This document shows positions 1 to 7,378 of a stretch of DNA of 34,718 nucleotides, piece by piece; position 1 is the stretch's first letter, and each line of letters begins with the position of its first letter. The notes under the pieces were generated by a model. It ran no database searches. It saw only the letters and a list, made by a program, of their open reading frames with translations, and was not told where the DNA came from. The position numbers and the translations under genes are program-made. Location of the stretch: contig JAGNBV010000020.1 of NCBI GenBank assembly GCA_018004645.1, positions 1 to 34,718 of the forward strand, written 5' to 3'. The DNA comes from Bacteroidales bacterium (lineage in GTDB: Bacteria; Bacteroidota; Bacteroidia; Bacteroidales; CAIWKO01).

Positions 1-57
1 TTGTTGCCATTGTTCTACCATGGACAGCATAGCGGAACTGTGTTCTTGTCGGATCAT
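1..57 (-). CDS. IS66-type accessory protein, N-terminal fragment (cut by window edge)
   Basis: Reading the minus strand from the ATG at 57 gives 19 residues, MIRQEHSSAMLSMVEQWQQ, running off the window. An in-frame stop lies three codons upstream, so the start is well bounded. The pattern of a short polar start followed by a phrase like MLSMVEQWQQ is typical of the small helix-turn-helix protein encoded upstream of IS66-family transposases, which helps recognise the element ends. That assignment rests on 19 residues and is tentative. It would mean the window begins at the edge of an insertion sequence whose body lies to the left. No Shine-Dalgarno sequence is seen. Confidence 0.42.
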   Translation of the reverse strand, partial: MIRQEHSSAMLSMVEQWQQ

Positions 58-411
58 AATTTTTTACCAGCAAAAGTCGGCACTATCATGCCTGAAAAAA
101 AGATGCTCGTGGCAGTAGGGATACGTTATTATATTAAAATTAAAACAAATGATAAGATACAATCATTTAAGTTTTTTAAATTGCAAAATGAATAATTTTT
201 TTGTGTGTATCGGAAATTATACCCCAACGAACTGGGGGTACACCCTTAAAAATGAAAAGTGAAACCAAAAGTAGATAAGTTTTACGGTTTTTTTATATGT
301 TGTATAATAATTGCCGAGCCATAATATTAAATTGGAAAATAATACTTATCTTTAAAGGGCAAAATTCGGTTGTTCAAGACTATTTTTGTGTGTAATAATG
401 TGTGTGAAATT
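58..411. other. Non-coding stretch, probable insertion-sequence flank
   Basis: About 350 bp without a convincing gene. The plus-strand reading frame over 1-195 has no recognisable protein features and overlaps the better minus-strand candidate. The stretch contains a GC-rich imperfect hairpin at 220-240 (TACCCCA, spacer, TGGGGGTA) in otherwise AT-rich DNA. It also has a 12-bp direct repeat, TTTTTGTGTGTA, at 198-209 and 383-394. Either could relate to the end of the element suspected at 1-57, but no clean terminal inverted repeat or target duplication can be defined from this side alone. Confidence 0.4.
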
Positions 412-451
412 AAAACAGCCCTGCAAAACATTGATTTACAGGGCTGTTTTT
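412..451 (-). terminator. Rho-independent terminator of tRNA-Ala
   Basis: A 12-bp perfect stem (AAAACAGCCCTG at 412-423 pairing with CAGGGCTGTTTT at 439-450) encloses a 15-nt loop and ends in a U-run on the minus strand. It sits 10 bp beyond the 3' end of the minus-strand tRNA-Ala gene, which is where a terminator belongs. The A/T flanks could let it work in the other direction too. Confidence 0.85.
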
Positions 452-460
452 AAATATACG

Positions 461-534
461 TGGAGCGTACGGGAGTCGAACCCGTGACCTTCAGACTGCC
501 AGTCTGACACTCTAGCCAACTGAGCTAACGCCCC
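461..534 (-). tRNA. tRNA-Ala (anticodon GGC)
   Basis: The minus strand folds into a full 74-nt cloverleaf. The acceptor stem is GGGGCGT with ACGCTCC, the D-arm begins GCTC, and the anticodon stem is TCAGA/TCTGA around the loop CTGGCAG. The T-arm is ACGGG/CCCGT with TTCGAGT, and the discriminator base is A. Loop bases 34-36 read GGC, which decodes GCC and GCU alanine codons. The third acceptor pair is G3-U70, the identity element of alanyl-tRNA synthetase, which confirms the assignment independently. CCA is not encoded. Confidence 0.96.
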
Positions 535-545
535 AAAATGGTGTG

Positions 546-577
546 CAAAGGTAAAAATATTATTCATAATTTTACAA
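546..577 (-). promoter_or_regulatory. Promoter of tRNA-Ala (Bacteroidota -33/-7)
   Basis: On the minus strand a TTG (577-575) is followed after 21 bp by TACCTTTG (553-546). This matches the Bacteroidota sigma-factor consensus TTG, about 20 bp, TAnnTTTG. The tRNA begins 12 bp after the box, leaving a few bases of leader. It also lies within 50 bp of the divergent thpR start. Confidence 0.75.
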
Positions 578-596
578 AAATTTTTTATTTTTCATT

Positions 597-1151
597 TTGA
601 AAAGAATTTTTGCAGCCGTCAAAATACACCCGCAACCCGCCCTGCTGAATTTTATGGAAGGGCTCCAAAAACAGCTTGCCGACAGTTCCATCAGGTGGGC
701 CAAGGCCGAGAATCTTCATCTTACGCTGAAATTTTTCGGCGAAACACCTGTTGATAAAATCCCGGAAATAGAAACTGTACTTGAAAAAATTCAAGTTTCT
801 CCATTCGATATAGAAATTGGCCACTTAAAAATTTTCGGCAGCCGGTACCAACCCAGAGTTCTATTTCTGGAAGCCTCCAACGCAGAACCCCTGACCTTGC
901 TAAGCCAGCAGATCAAAGAAAAAATTGCAACTTTGGGATATGAACCCGACAGCCAGCATTTTGTTCCGCACCTGACACTTGGCCGGATAAAAAAAATTTC
1001 CGACAAGAAATATTTTCAGAATAACACAGGTAAATATTCCGAAATTATTCTGCAAACAGAGCATGTGAAAGAATTTTTATTGTACGAAAGTATACTTCAT
1101 CCCTCTGGGCCAGAGTATAAAATCATAAAAATTTTCCCGTTGGGAATATAA
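597..1151 (+). CDS. thpR: RNA 2',3'-cyclic phosphodiesterase (LigT/2H family)
   Basis: A 184-residue two-histidine phosphoesterase, the usual length for the ThpR/LigT family. Both catalytic HxTx motifs are present and well spaced: HLTL at residues 41-44 (followed by KFFGE) and HLTL at 125-128 (followed by GR). Members hydrolyse 2',3'-cyclic phosphate RNA ends and can ligate tRNA halves in vitro; the cellular role is uncertain. The start is a TTG at 597. The resulting MKRIFAAVKI fits the canonical beginning of the family, so it is preferred over any downstream ATG. It lies between two tRNA genes and reads with the tRNA-Gln and rimP direction. The protein is cytoplasmic, with no signal sequence. 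Confidence 0.9.
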   Translation: MKRIFAAVKIHPQPALLNFMEGLQKQLADSSIRWAKAENLHLTLKFFGETPVDKIPEIETVLEKIQVSPFDIEIGHLKIFGSRYQPRVLFLEASNAEPLTLLSQQIKEKIATLGYEPDSQHFVPHLTLGRIKKISDKKYFQNNTGKYSEIILQTEHVKEFLLYESILHPSGPEYKIIKIFPLGI

Positions 1152-1186
1152 TTTGCAAAAAATATTTTTTTAATCAAAAAAAATAG

Positions 1187-1194
1187 TATTTTTG
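1187..1194 (+). promoter_or_regulatory. -7 box of tRNA-Gln
   Basis: TATTTTTG matches TAnnTTTG and ends 10 bp before the first base of tRNA-Gln, the expected distance. No TTG is found at the ideal -33 distance, so only the -7 element is claimed. It may also feed the rimP operon by read-through. Confidence 0.55.
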
Positions 1195-1204
1195 CACCCG
1201 CAAT

Positions 1205-1277
1205 TGTCCTATGGTGTAACTGGCAACACGTCTGATTTTGGTTCAGAAGAGTTCAGGTTCGAGTCCTGATAGGACAA
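1205..1277 (+). tRNA. tRNA-Gln (anticodon TTG)
   Basis: A 73-nt cloverleaf. The acceptor stem TGTCCTA pairs with TAGGACA, the discriminator is A, and the T-arm is TTCAGG/CCTGAT with the TTCGAGT loop. The anticodon stem TCTGA/TCAGA holds the loop TTTTGGT. Bases 34-36 read TTG, decoding CAA (and CAG by wobble). The U1-A72 first pair is a known feature of glutamine tRNAs. CCA is not encoded. Confidence 0.95.
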
Positions 1278-1298
1278 CAGAAAAAAGGAAAAGCTGTT

Positions 1299-1322
1299 GA
1301 GGGGACGCAAGTCCCCTCTTTT
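1299..1322 (+). terminator. Terminator/attenuator between tRNA-Gln and rimP
   Basis: A perfect 8-bp GC-rich stem (GAGGGGAC/GTCCCCTC) is closed by a GCAA tetraloop of the stable GNRA class and followed by TTTT. It ends 11 bp before the rimP start. It would end the tRNA-Gln transcript and, if leaky, act as a checkpoint on read-through into rimP-nusA-infB, since no separate promoter is evident in the 11 bp that follow. Confidence 0.85.
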
Positions 1323-1333
1323 ATTAAATAACT

Positions 1334-1789
1334 ATGATCACCGAAAAACAAATAGCCGAGATTGTCAATGAAAAGCTGCTGGGAACAGCACTTTTTTTGG
1401 TGGAAATCCGGGTAAAACCCGGCAACTTCATCACCGTTTCCATTGATTCCGACAGTTATGTCAGCATCAACGATTGTGCAGCCCTCAGCCGCCACATTGA
1501 ATCGAAACTGGACCGTGAAACAGAAGATTTTGAGCTGGAAGTTTCTTCAGCAGGGCTGGATCAGCCATTAAAATTACAGCGGCAATACCTCAAAAACATT
1601 GGCAATGATTTAAAAGTACTTACCCAGGATGGTAAAAACTTCACAGCCGCCTTATTGGGTGTTGGCACAAAAGACATTACCCTGCTAATTCCTGAAAATA
1701 AAAAGAAAAAAACTCCGGAACAGGAAATCATCCTTGCATTAAAAGACATTAAAGAAGCAAAAATCATAATAAAAATTAGTAACAAATAA
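1334..1789 (+). CDS. rimP: Ribosome maturation factor RimP
   Basis: A 151-residue protein of normal RimP length, needed for maturation of the 30S ribosomal subunit. The N-terminal alpha/beta domain contains the family-typical phrase VSIDSDSYVSINDCAALSRH at about residues 36-55, then FELEVSSAGLDQPL at about 64-77. The C-terminal part is a small Sm-like barrel rich in lysine. It is the first gene of the conserved rimP-nusA-infB order, 18 bp upstream of nusA, so co-transcription is very likely. The start is the ATG at 1334, just after the hairpin at 1299-1322. Confidence 0.95.
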   Translation: MITEKQIAEIVNEKLLGTALFLVEIRVKPGNFITVSIDSDSYVSINDCAALSRHIESKLDRETEDFELEVSSAGLDQPLKLQRQYLKNIGNDLKVLTQDGKNFTAALLGVGTKDITLLIPENKKKKTPEQEIILALKDIKEAKIIIKISNK

Positions 1790-1807
1790 TATTTAAAGTA
1801 CTGAATA

Positions 1808-3043
1808 ATGGAACACATCAATCTTGTTGAATCATTTTCTGAATTTAAAGAATACAAAAATATTGAGCGCGAAACCATGATGCGCATACTCGAAGACGTT
1901 TTCAGGCATATGCTGATAAAAAAATACGGTAGCGACGAAAACTTCGACATCATCGTAAATATCGATAAGGGTGACCTTGAAGTATGGCGTAACCGGAAAA
2001 TTGTTGATGACAATGAAGTTACCGACCCCAACCAGCAAATTGCCTATTCAGATGCCATAAAGATTGAGCCCGACTTTGAAATCGGCGAAGACGTTTCAGA
2101 AGAAGTCAGGCTAAAGGACTTCGGCCGCCGCGAAATACTCGCCATGCGCCAAAACCTGGTTTCAAAAATAATGGAGCATGAAAAAGACAATATTTATAAA
2201 GAATACATTGAAAAAGTAGGCCAGATTGTAACCGGCGAAATCTATCAGGTGTGGAAAAAAGAGATCCTGGTGCTTGATGACGACGGTATTGAACTTATCA
2301 TACCAAAATCCGAACAAATTCCCTCTGATTTCTACCGTAAAGGCGAATCGGTACGTGCTGTAGTTTCCAAAGTGGAAATGAAAAACGGCACACCGGTCAT
2401 TATCCTTTCACGCACCTCCCCCGTGTTTCTCGAACGTCTTTTTGAAGCTGAGGTCCCCGAAGTATTTGATGGCCTGATAACTATTAAGAAAATTGTACGT
2501 ATCCCCGGCGAACGCGCCAAAGTAGCTGTAGAATCTTACGACGACCGCATCGACCCCGTGGGCGCCTGCGTGGGCATGAAAGGTGCCCGCATACACGGCA
2601 TAGTGCGCGAACTTCGAAACGAAAACATTGATGTTATTAACTTTACCACCAATATATCCTTGTATATAACCCGCGCACTCAGCCCGGCTAAAGTTTCCTC
2701 AATAAAAATTGATGAAAAAAATAAAAAAGCTGATGTCTTTTTAAAACCCGATCAGGTGTCGTTGGCTATCGGCAAAGGCGGATACAATATCAAACTGGCA
2801 GCAAAACTTACCGGCTATGAAATCGATGTGTACCGTGATTCGGATTCAGATTTTGAAGATGTTGATCTGCAGGAATTTGCAGATGAAATTGAAGAATGGA
2901 TCATCGAAGAACTAAAAAATGTTGGTTGCGATACCGCCAAAAGTGTCCTCGAACTCAGCGTGGACGAACTGGTAAAACGCACCGACCTGGAAGAAGAAAC
3001 CATCAGAGAAGTTATCAAAATTTTAAGATCAGAATTTGAATAA
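1808..3043 (+). CDS. nusA: Transcription termination/antitermination factor NusA
   Basis: A 411-residue NusA that binds RNA polymerase and RNA and modulates pausing, termination and antitermination. The domain order is visible: an N-terminal RNA polymerase-binding domain (about 1-125), an S1 domain (about 130-200, EIYQVWKKEILVLDDDG), then two KH domains (about 225-345). The KH domains include DPVGACVGMKGARI and the second GxxG region SLAIGKGGYNIKLAAKL. A short acidic helix-hairpin-helix-like tail follows (about 355-411). This compact length, with no duplicated C-terminal acidic repeats, is normal in Bacteroidota. It sits between rimP (18 bp) and infB (65 bp). Confidence 0.96.
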   Translation: MEHINLVESFSEFKEYKNIERETMMRILEDVFRHMLIKKYGSDENFDIIVNIDKGDLEVWRNRKIVDDNEVTDPNQQIAYSDAIKIEPDFEIGEDVSEEVRLKDFGRREILAMRQNLVSKIMEHEKDNIYKEYIEKVGQIVTGEIYQVWKKEILVLDDDGIELIIPKSEQIPSDFYRKGESVRAVVSKVEMKNGTPVIILSRTSPVFLERLFEAEVPEVFDGLITIKKIVRIPGERAKVAVESYDDRIDPVGACVGMKGARIHGIVRELRNENIDVINFTTNISLYITRALSPAKVSSIKIDEKNKKADVFLKPDQVSLAIGKGGYNIKLAAKLTGYEIDVYRDSDSDFEDVDLQEFADEIEEWIIEELKNVGCDTAKSVLELSVDELVKRTDLEEETIREVIKILRSEFE

Positions 3044-3108
3044 AATACCCAAACTATATTTTTCATACTAATCACGCAAAACAAAAATAAGGTTCAATCA
3101 GGTAAAAA

Positions 3109-6100
3109 ATGGAAGAAACCGTAAAAACATACCGATTAAGTAAAATTGCTACCGAATTCAATGTGTCCGTGAATTCTATCATTGATTTTCTTTCAAAAAA
3201 AGGAATAAAGGTTGATAACAACCCCAATGGTAAAATCACCTCGGATATTTATGAAATTCTGCAAAAAGAATATTCAAAGGACAAGCAGGTAAAAGAAACA
3301 TCTAAGAAACTTGATATTGGCAGTGTACGCCACGAAACTATCACCCTCGACAAGGCCAAAGACCGCGAAAAAGATACCGACCTCACCCAGGATAAAGAGC
3401 TTTTTATAAAAAATGTTCCGGTTTCTTATCCCGTAGAATCAAAAATTATTGAAAAAAAGGAAGAACCCGCCCAAAAAGCCGCCGAACCAGCCAAAAAAGC
3501 TATAAAAGAGGAACCCCAGACTGTTGAACCAGAAAAATCATCTACTGAAAAACCAGCCAAAAAAGCCCCAAAACAAGTAGAAGAAAAAATCAAAGAAGTT
3601 GAAAAAGCTTCTGAAAAAGAGGAAAAAGAAACCGAAGAAACCCCAAAAACCGGCAAATTAAAAGGGTTAAAAGTTGTAGGAAAAATTGACCTGGAAAAAG
3701 TCAGCGAAAAAAAATCCGGCAAAAAAGTCGCTGAAGAAACTTCCAAAGAGACAAAAAAATCAAAAGCCAAAACTGAAGTTGCCGAAGAAAAAATTGAGGC
3801 ACCGGAAGAGAAAAAAACCACAAAAAAAGCAAAAAAGGCAGAAACTCCTGTAGAACCAGAACCGGAAGTCAAAGAAGAAATAGCTGAAAAGGTAGTTACA
3901 GAAGAACCACCCGTGGTTACAGAAGAAATTGCACCTGCCAAAGAAGAGGTCAAGGAAGACAACAACCTGATAGCCACCGAATACATTAAACTGCATGGCC
4001 CTAAAGTATTGGGAAAAATTGAGTTACCGGTTGAAAAACCGCCACAAAAACAACCTGTAGCCACCTCGTCGGACAATAAAGTTTCGGACAGAAAGCGCAG
4101 GCGTAAACGCATCAAAAAAGAAGGAATTCAACCGGGCGAGTCGGAAATGCAAGGCAAAACCGGGGGCACGGGAAGCGGCACTGGCACCTCACGAACGTCA
4201 AGGCACGACAGCCGAAAAAGTAAAGAGCCTCTGCACCCGGAAGTATCTGAAGAAGAAATTCAAAAACAAATCCGCGACACTCTTGCCAAGCTCACGGGCC
4301 CTACCAAGTCAAAAGCATCAAAATACCGCCGCCTGAAAAGAGATATGGTGCAGCAACAAATCGAAGAAGAGCATTTAAAGGAGGAAGAAGAAAAGAAAAT
4401 TCTTAAAGTAACAGAATTTGTTACCGTGAATGAAATTTCCACCCTGATGAATGTTCCTGTCACCAGCATTATCTCCACCTGTATGACGCTTGGTTTGTTT
4501 GTTTCCATTAACCAGCGCCTCGATGCAGAAGTTTTATCTATTGTTGCCGATGAATTCGGGTTCAAGGTAGAATTTATCAGCGCCGAACTGGAACAGGCCG
4601 TTCATACCGAGAAAGATGCTCCCGAAACGCTCCTGGAACGTCACCCTATTGTTACGGTTATGGGACATGTGGATCATGGGAAAACCTTGTTGCTCGATTA
4701 TATCCGCAACTCCAATGTCATTGCCGGGGAGGCGGGAGGTATCACTCAACATATTGGAGCCTATGAGGTTACGCTGGAAGACGGAAAGAAAATCACCTTC
4801 CTTGACACCCCCGGCCATGAAGCCTTTACCGCCATGCGTGCCCGCGGTGCTAAAGTTACCGATATTGCAATCATCGTAATAGCTGCCGACGACAGTGTCA
4901 TGCCCCAAACCGTGGAAGCCATCAATCACGCCCAGGCAGCAAAAGTTCCCTTGATTTTTGCTATCAACAAGATAGATAAACCTACGGCCAATCCCGAAAA
5001 AATAAAAGAAGCCCTGGCGGCCATGAACCTTCTGGTGGAAGACTGGGGCGGAAAATACCAATGCCAGGAAATATCAGCAAAAAAAGGTATCAACATCGAC
5101 AAGTTGTTGGATAAGATTCTGCTGGAAGCTGAAATGCTCGAACTGAAAGCAAATCCCAATCGCAATGCCTACGGCACCGTACTGGAATCCTCGCTGGAAA
5201 AAGGCCGTGGTTATGTTGCCAAACTATTGATGCTTAATGGCACGCTGCACGTTGGCGATATGGTTTTGGCCGGGTCCAGCTATGGCAGAGTTAAAGCCAT
5301 GTATAATGAACGTAACCTGACCATGGAAACAGCAGGTCCTGCCACTCCACTGTTGATGCTTGGACTTAACGGCGCCCCGCAGGCCGGAGACACCTTTACC
5401 GTTATGCAGGACGAACGCGAAGTAAAGGAAATAGCCAACAAAAGATTCCAACTGCAGCGCGAACAAAACATCAGAACGCACAAACACATTACCCTTGACG
5501 AAATAGGACGGCGTATTGCAATTGGTGATTTCAAAGAACTTAATATTATCGTAAAAGGTGATGTGGACGGCTCTGTAGAAGCTTTATCTGATTCGCTGCT
5601 CAAACTTTCCAACAAAGAAGTACAAGTCAATGTCATCCATAAATCAGTTGGCCAGATTACGGAATCTGACGTTCTGCTGGCTTCGGCTTCCAATGCAATT
5701 ATCATTGGATTCCAGGTACGTCCTTCGCTCACCGCCAGAAAACATGCAGAGCACGAGCAAATTGACATCAGGCTGTACTCCATCATCTATAACGCCATCA
5801 ACGAAATCAACTCCGCCATTGAAGGTATGCTTTCGCCAGAAATTGAAGAAAAAATTGTATGCAACCTCGAAGTCAGAGAAGTATTTAAAATTACCAAAGT
5901 TGGAACAATCGCGGGATGCCAATGCCTTGACGGCAAAATCACCAGAAACACCCTGGTGCGCATCATCCGAAATGGCATCGTAGTATACTCCGGCAAACTT
6001 GGCTCCCTGAAACGCTTTAAAGACGACGTAAAAGAAGTCTTTGCAGGTCAGGAATGCGGGTTAAACATCGAAAACTTCAACGATATAAAAGTTGAAGATA

Positions 6101-6141
6101 TTATTGAAGGCTACGAACAAATAGAAGTCAAGCGCAAGTAA
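3109..6141 (+). CDS. infB: Translation initiation factor IF-2
   Basis: A 1010-residue GTPase that brings initiator tRNA to the 30S subunit and promotes subunit joining. An IF2 N-terminal helical motif (residues 5-50) is followed by a Lys/Glu/Pro-rich, low-complexity linker to about 400, then a second IF2-N-like segment (about 440-490). The G domain shows GHVDHGKT at 519-526, DTPGHE at 566-571 and NKID at 620-623, with SAKKG following. Beta-barrel domain II, domain III and C-terminal domain IV complete the protein. The linker contains the repeated phrase KV(V/L)GKI(D/E)L at about 188 and 299, typical of Bacteroidota IF2. No clear terminator follows the stop. Confidence 0.98.
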   Translation: MEETVKTYRLSKIATEFNVSVNSIIDFLSKKGIKVDNNPNGKITSDIYEILQKEYSKDKQVKETSKKLDIGSVRHETITLDKAKDREKDTDLTQDKELFIKNVPVSYPVESKIIEKKEEPAQKAAEPAKKAIKEEPQTVEPEKSSTEKPAKKAPKQVEEKIKEVEKASEKEEKETEETPKTGKLKGLKVVGKIDLEKVSEKKSGKKVAEETSKETKKSKAKTEVAEEKIEAPEEKKTTKKAKKAETPVEPEPEVKEEIAEKVVTEEPPVVTEEIAPAKEEVKEDNNLIATEYIKLHGPKVLGKIELPVEKPPQKQPVATSSDNKVSDRKRRRKRIKKEGIQPGESEMQGKTGGTGSGTGTSRTSRHDSRKSKEPLHPEVSEEEIQKQIRDTLAKLTGPTKSKASKYRRLKRDMVQQQIEEEHLKEEEEKKILKVTEFVTVNEISTLMNVPVTSIISTCMTLGLFVSINQRLDAEVLSIVADEFGFKVEFISAELEQAVHTEKDAPETLLERHPIVTVMGHVDHGKTLLLDYIRNSNVIAGEAGGITQHIGAYEVTLEDGKKITFLDTPGHEAFTAMRARGAKVTDIAIIVIAADDSVMPQTVEAINHAQAAKVPLIFAINKIDKPTANPEKIKEALAAMNLLVEDWGGKYQCQEISAKKGINIDKLLDKILLEAEMLELKANPNRNAYGTVLESSLEKGRGYVAKLLMLNGTLHVGDMVLAGSSYGRVKAMYNERNLTMETAGPATPLLMLGLNGAPQAGDTFTVMQDEREVKEIANKRFQLQREQNIRTHKHITLDEIGRRIAIGDFKELNIIVKGDVDGSVEALSDSLLKLSNKEVQVNVIHKSVGQITESDVLLASASNAIIIGFQVRPSLTARKHAEHEQIDIRLYSIIYNAINEINSAIEGMLSPEIEEKIVCNLEVREVFKITKVGTIAGCQCLDGKITRNTLVRIIRNGIVVYSGKLGSLKRFKDDVKEVFAGQECGLNIENFNDIKVEDIIEGYEQIEVKRK

Positions 6142-6735
6142 GCATAATTCCGGTTGCCCATTCATCGGCCGGCTGGCAGATAGCCCTTATCGACTTTGTC
6201 TTATTGATTATAGGCAGATTTCATTGGCCTAGGCAGACATTGTATTTAGTTTTTGGTTCTTGAGCTAAAAATATACAATATGTTCTTAGCTGATAAATAC
6301 CGCAAGGTTTTTCAGTTTCTTATCAAATAATTCTCTGGGATACAAAATTCTCTACAAAAAACCGCAATCTTATAATAAAAAATCGCCTGTTTTTTTTTAA
6401 TTTGTTCCTGATTATGCGTTAGTCAAAAATTGTCATGAATTTGAAATAATAAAAAACCTGAAACTAATTGATGGGCATAGAATACATGAAATTTATCTCA
6501 AAAAACTCTAATGCTAAGCAATAGAATCTATTTGATTTTCAACACAAAAAATTTTTATTGAATATTTTATATTCATTTGTTTCATATTTTTTTATTTTAT
6601 TTAATTATTCTATTTTAATTAATCGACAAAATTTCTTTCCCGAATTTTTTAATTATTTTTTTTCGATTATATCTACTAAAATCAAGACTTGGGCAATGTT
6701 AATTAAAAGTTGATAACTATTTTTTTTATTTTCAG
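6142..6735. other. Long AT-rich intergenic region
   Basis: Nearly 600 bp with no credible coding frame on either strand, many poly-A/T tracts and stops in all frames. No tRNA, strong hairpin terminator for infB or known riboswitch is recognisable. The AT content rises sharply toward the 3' end (about 6540-6735), as often seen upstream of highly expressed surface-protein genes. A small RNA cannot be excluded by eye. Confidence 0.5.
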
Positions 6736-6766
6736 TTGACTTTTCGAAAATTTTGCTGTATATTTG
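6736..6766 (+). promoter_or_regulatory. Promoter of the surface-protein operon
   Basis: TTG (6736-6738), a 20-bp spacer and TATATTTG (6759-6766) match the Bacteroidota -33/-7 consensus fully. The predicted transcription start near 6773 gives a leader of about 40 nt before the ATG at 6814. This is one of the best promoter matches in the window. Confidence 0.75.
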
Positions 6767-6813
6767 GCTAATTTTTATAAAATTCATTTTCAAACCTATA
6801 AACCAAATACCCG

Positions 6814-7356
6814 ATGAAAAAATCTACTTTTCAAAACCAAAAGACTATCCGGACAAAACCTGTTGCTGCTCTAAGCTTAAAATGGTTTTCCCTGATAGCG
6901 GTTCCTGCATTGTTATTGTTTTTCTCAACCAGTATCATAGCGCAGGAGGCGATCAACCTCGAAACGGCCTTAACGAGCAAAGCTCCGGCCACACAACAAG
7001 TGCTGAAAAGTCTCGTTTTTGATGTTCACCCCACTATTTGTGTCGAAAACGGCACAATAAAAACGTTCGGTAACGGTCCTGCTGTTCGATTAGAAACTGA
7101 TTCTAAATCCTTTTCCAGCCTTTATGACGCAGATCCAATATTTGATCAGGTTGAAATTATTACTGTAAAGTTAAATAATCCCGACGACATGAAAGTGGTG
7201 CCCCTTAACCTCCAAAACCTTACTGGCTTCACCCGCCTGAAATATATACTCTTTTTATGCAATATGAACTGCAATCCAAACTCTATTAACAAAATGTTCA
7301 AGGCTACTACGCAAGATGGGTTTGAAATATTTTACCAGGTGTCCATTCCAAATTAA
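6814..7356 (+). CDS. Secreted protein of unknown function, upstream partner of SprB-repeat protein
   Basis: A 180-residue protein not assigned to a named family. A basic start is followed by a hydrophobic segment (about residues 25-42) ending in SIIAQ, a standard signal peptide, so the mature protein of about 137 residues is exported. The mature part has a Cys pair (C76 in the segment HPTICVENG; a later LCNMNCN pair) and a beta-rich pattern ending FEIFYQVSIPN. No T9SS sorting domain is present, so it probably stays in the periplasm or outer membrane. Its stop is 22 bp before the ATG of the giant SprB-repeat gene, and both follow one strong promoter. Co-expression, and perhaps assistance in export or anchoring, is inferred from this arrangement only. 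Confidence 0.72.
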   Translation: MKKSTFQNQKTIRTKPVAALSLKWFSLIAVPALLLFFSTSIIAQEAINLETALTSKAPATQQVLKSLVFDVHPTICVENGTIKTFGNGPAVRLETDSKSFSSLYDADPIFDQVEIITVKLNNPDDMKVVPLNLQNLTGFTRLKYILFLCNMNCNPNSINKMFKATTQDGFEIFYQVSIPN

Positions 7357-7378
7357 TAACAATTATAATCTATACATA

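Noticed and set aside
1..195. 64-codon plus-strand frame at the left edge
   Set aside because: It has no family-like features, and the opposite strand over 1-57 reads as the start of a known transposon protein type.
3426..4115. 229-codon open frame antisense to infB
   Set aside because: It mirrors the Lys/Glu-rich repeats of IF2 and translates to a Ser/Phe-rich sequence with no domain; it is a shadow of the codon bias.
7316..7378. Upstream extension of the giant adhesin
   Set aside because: It would overlap the preceding gene by 41 bp and place 21 polar residues ahead of the signal peptide; the ATG at 7379 is better.
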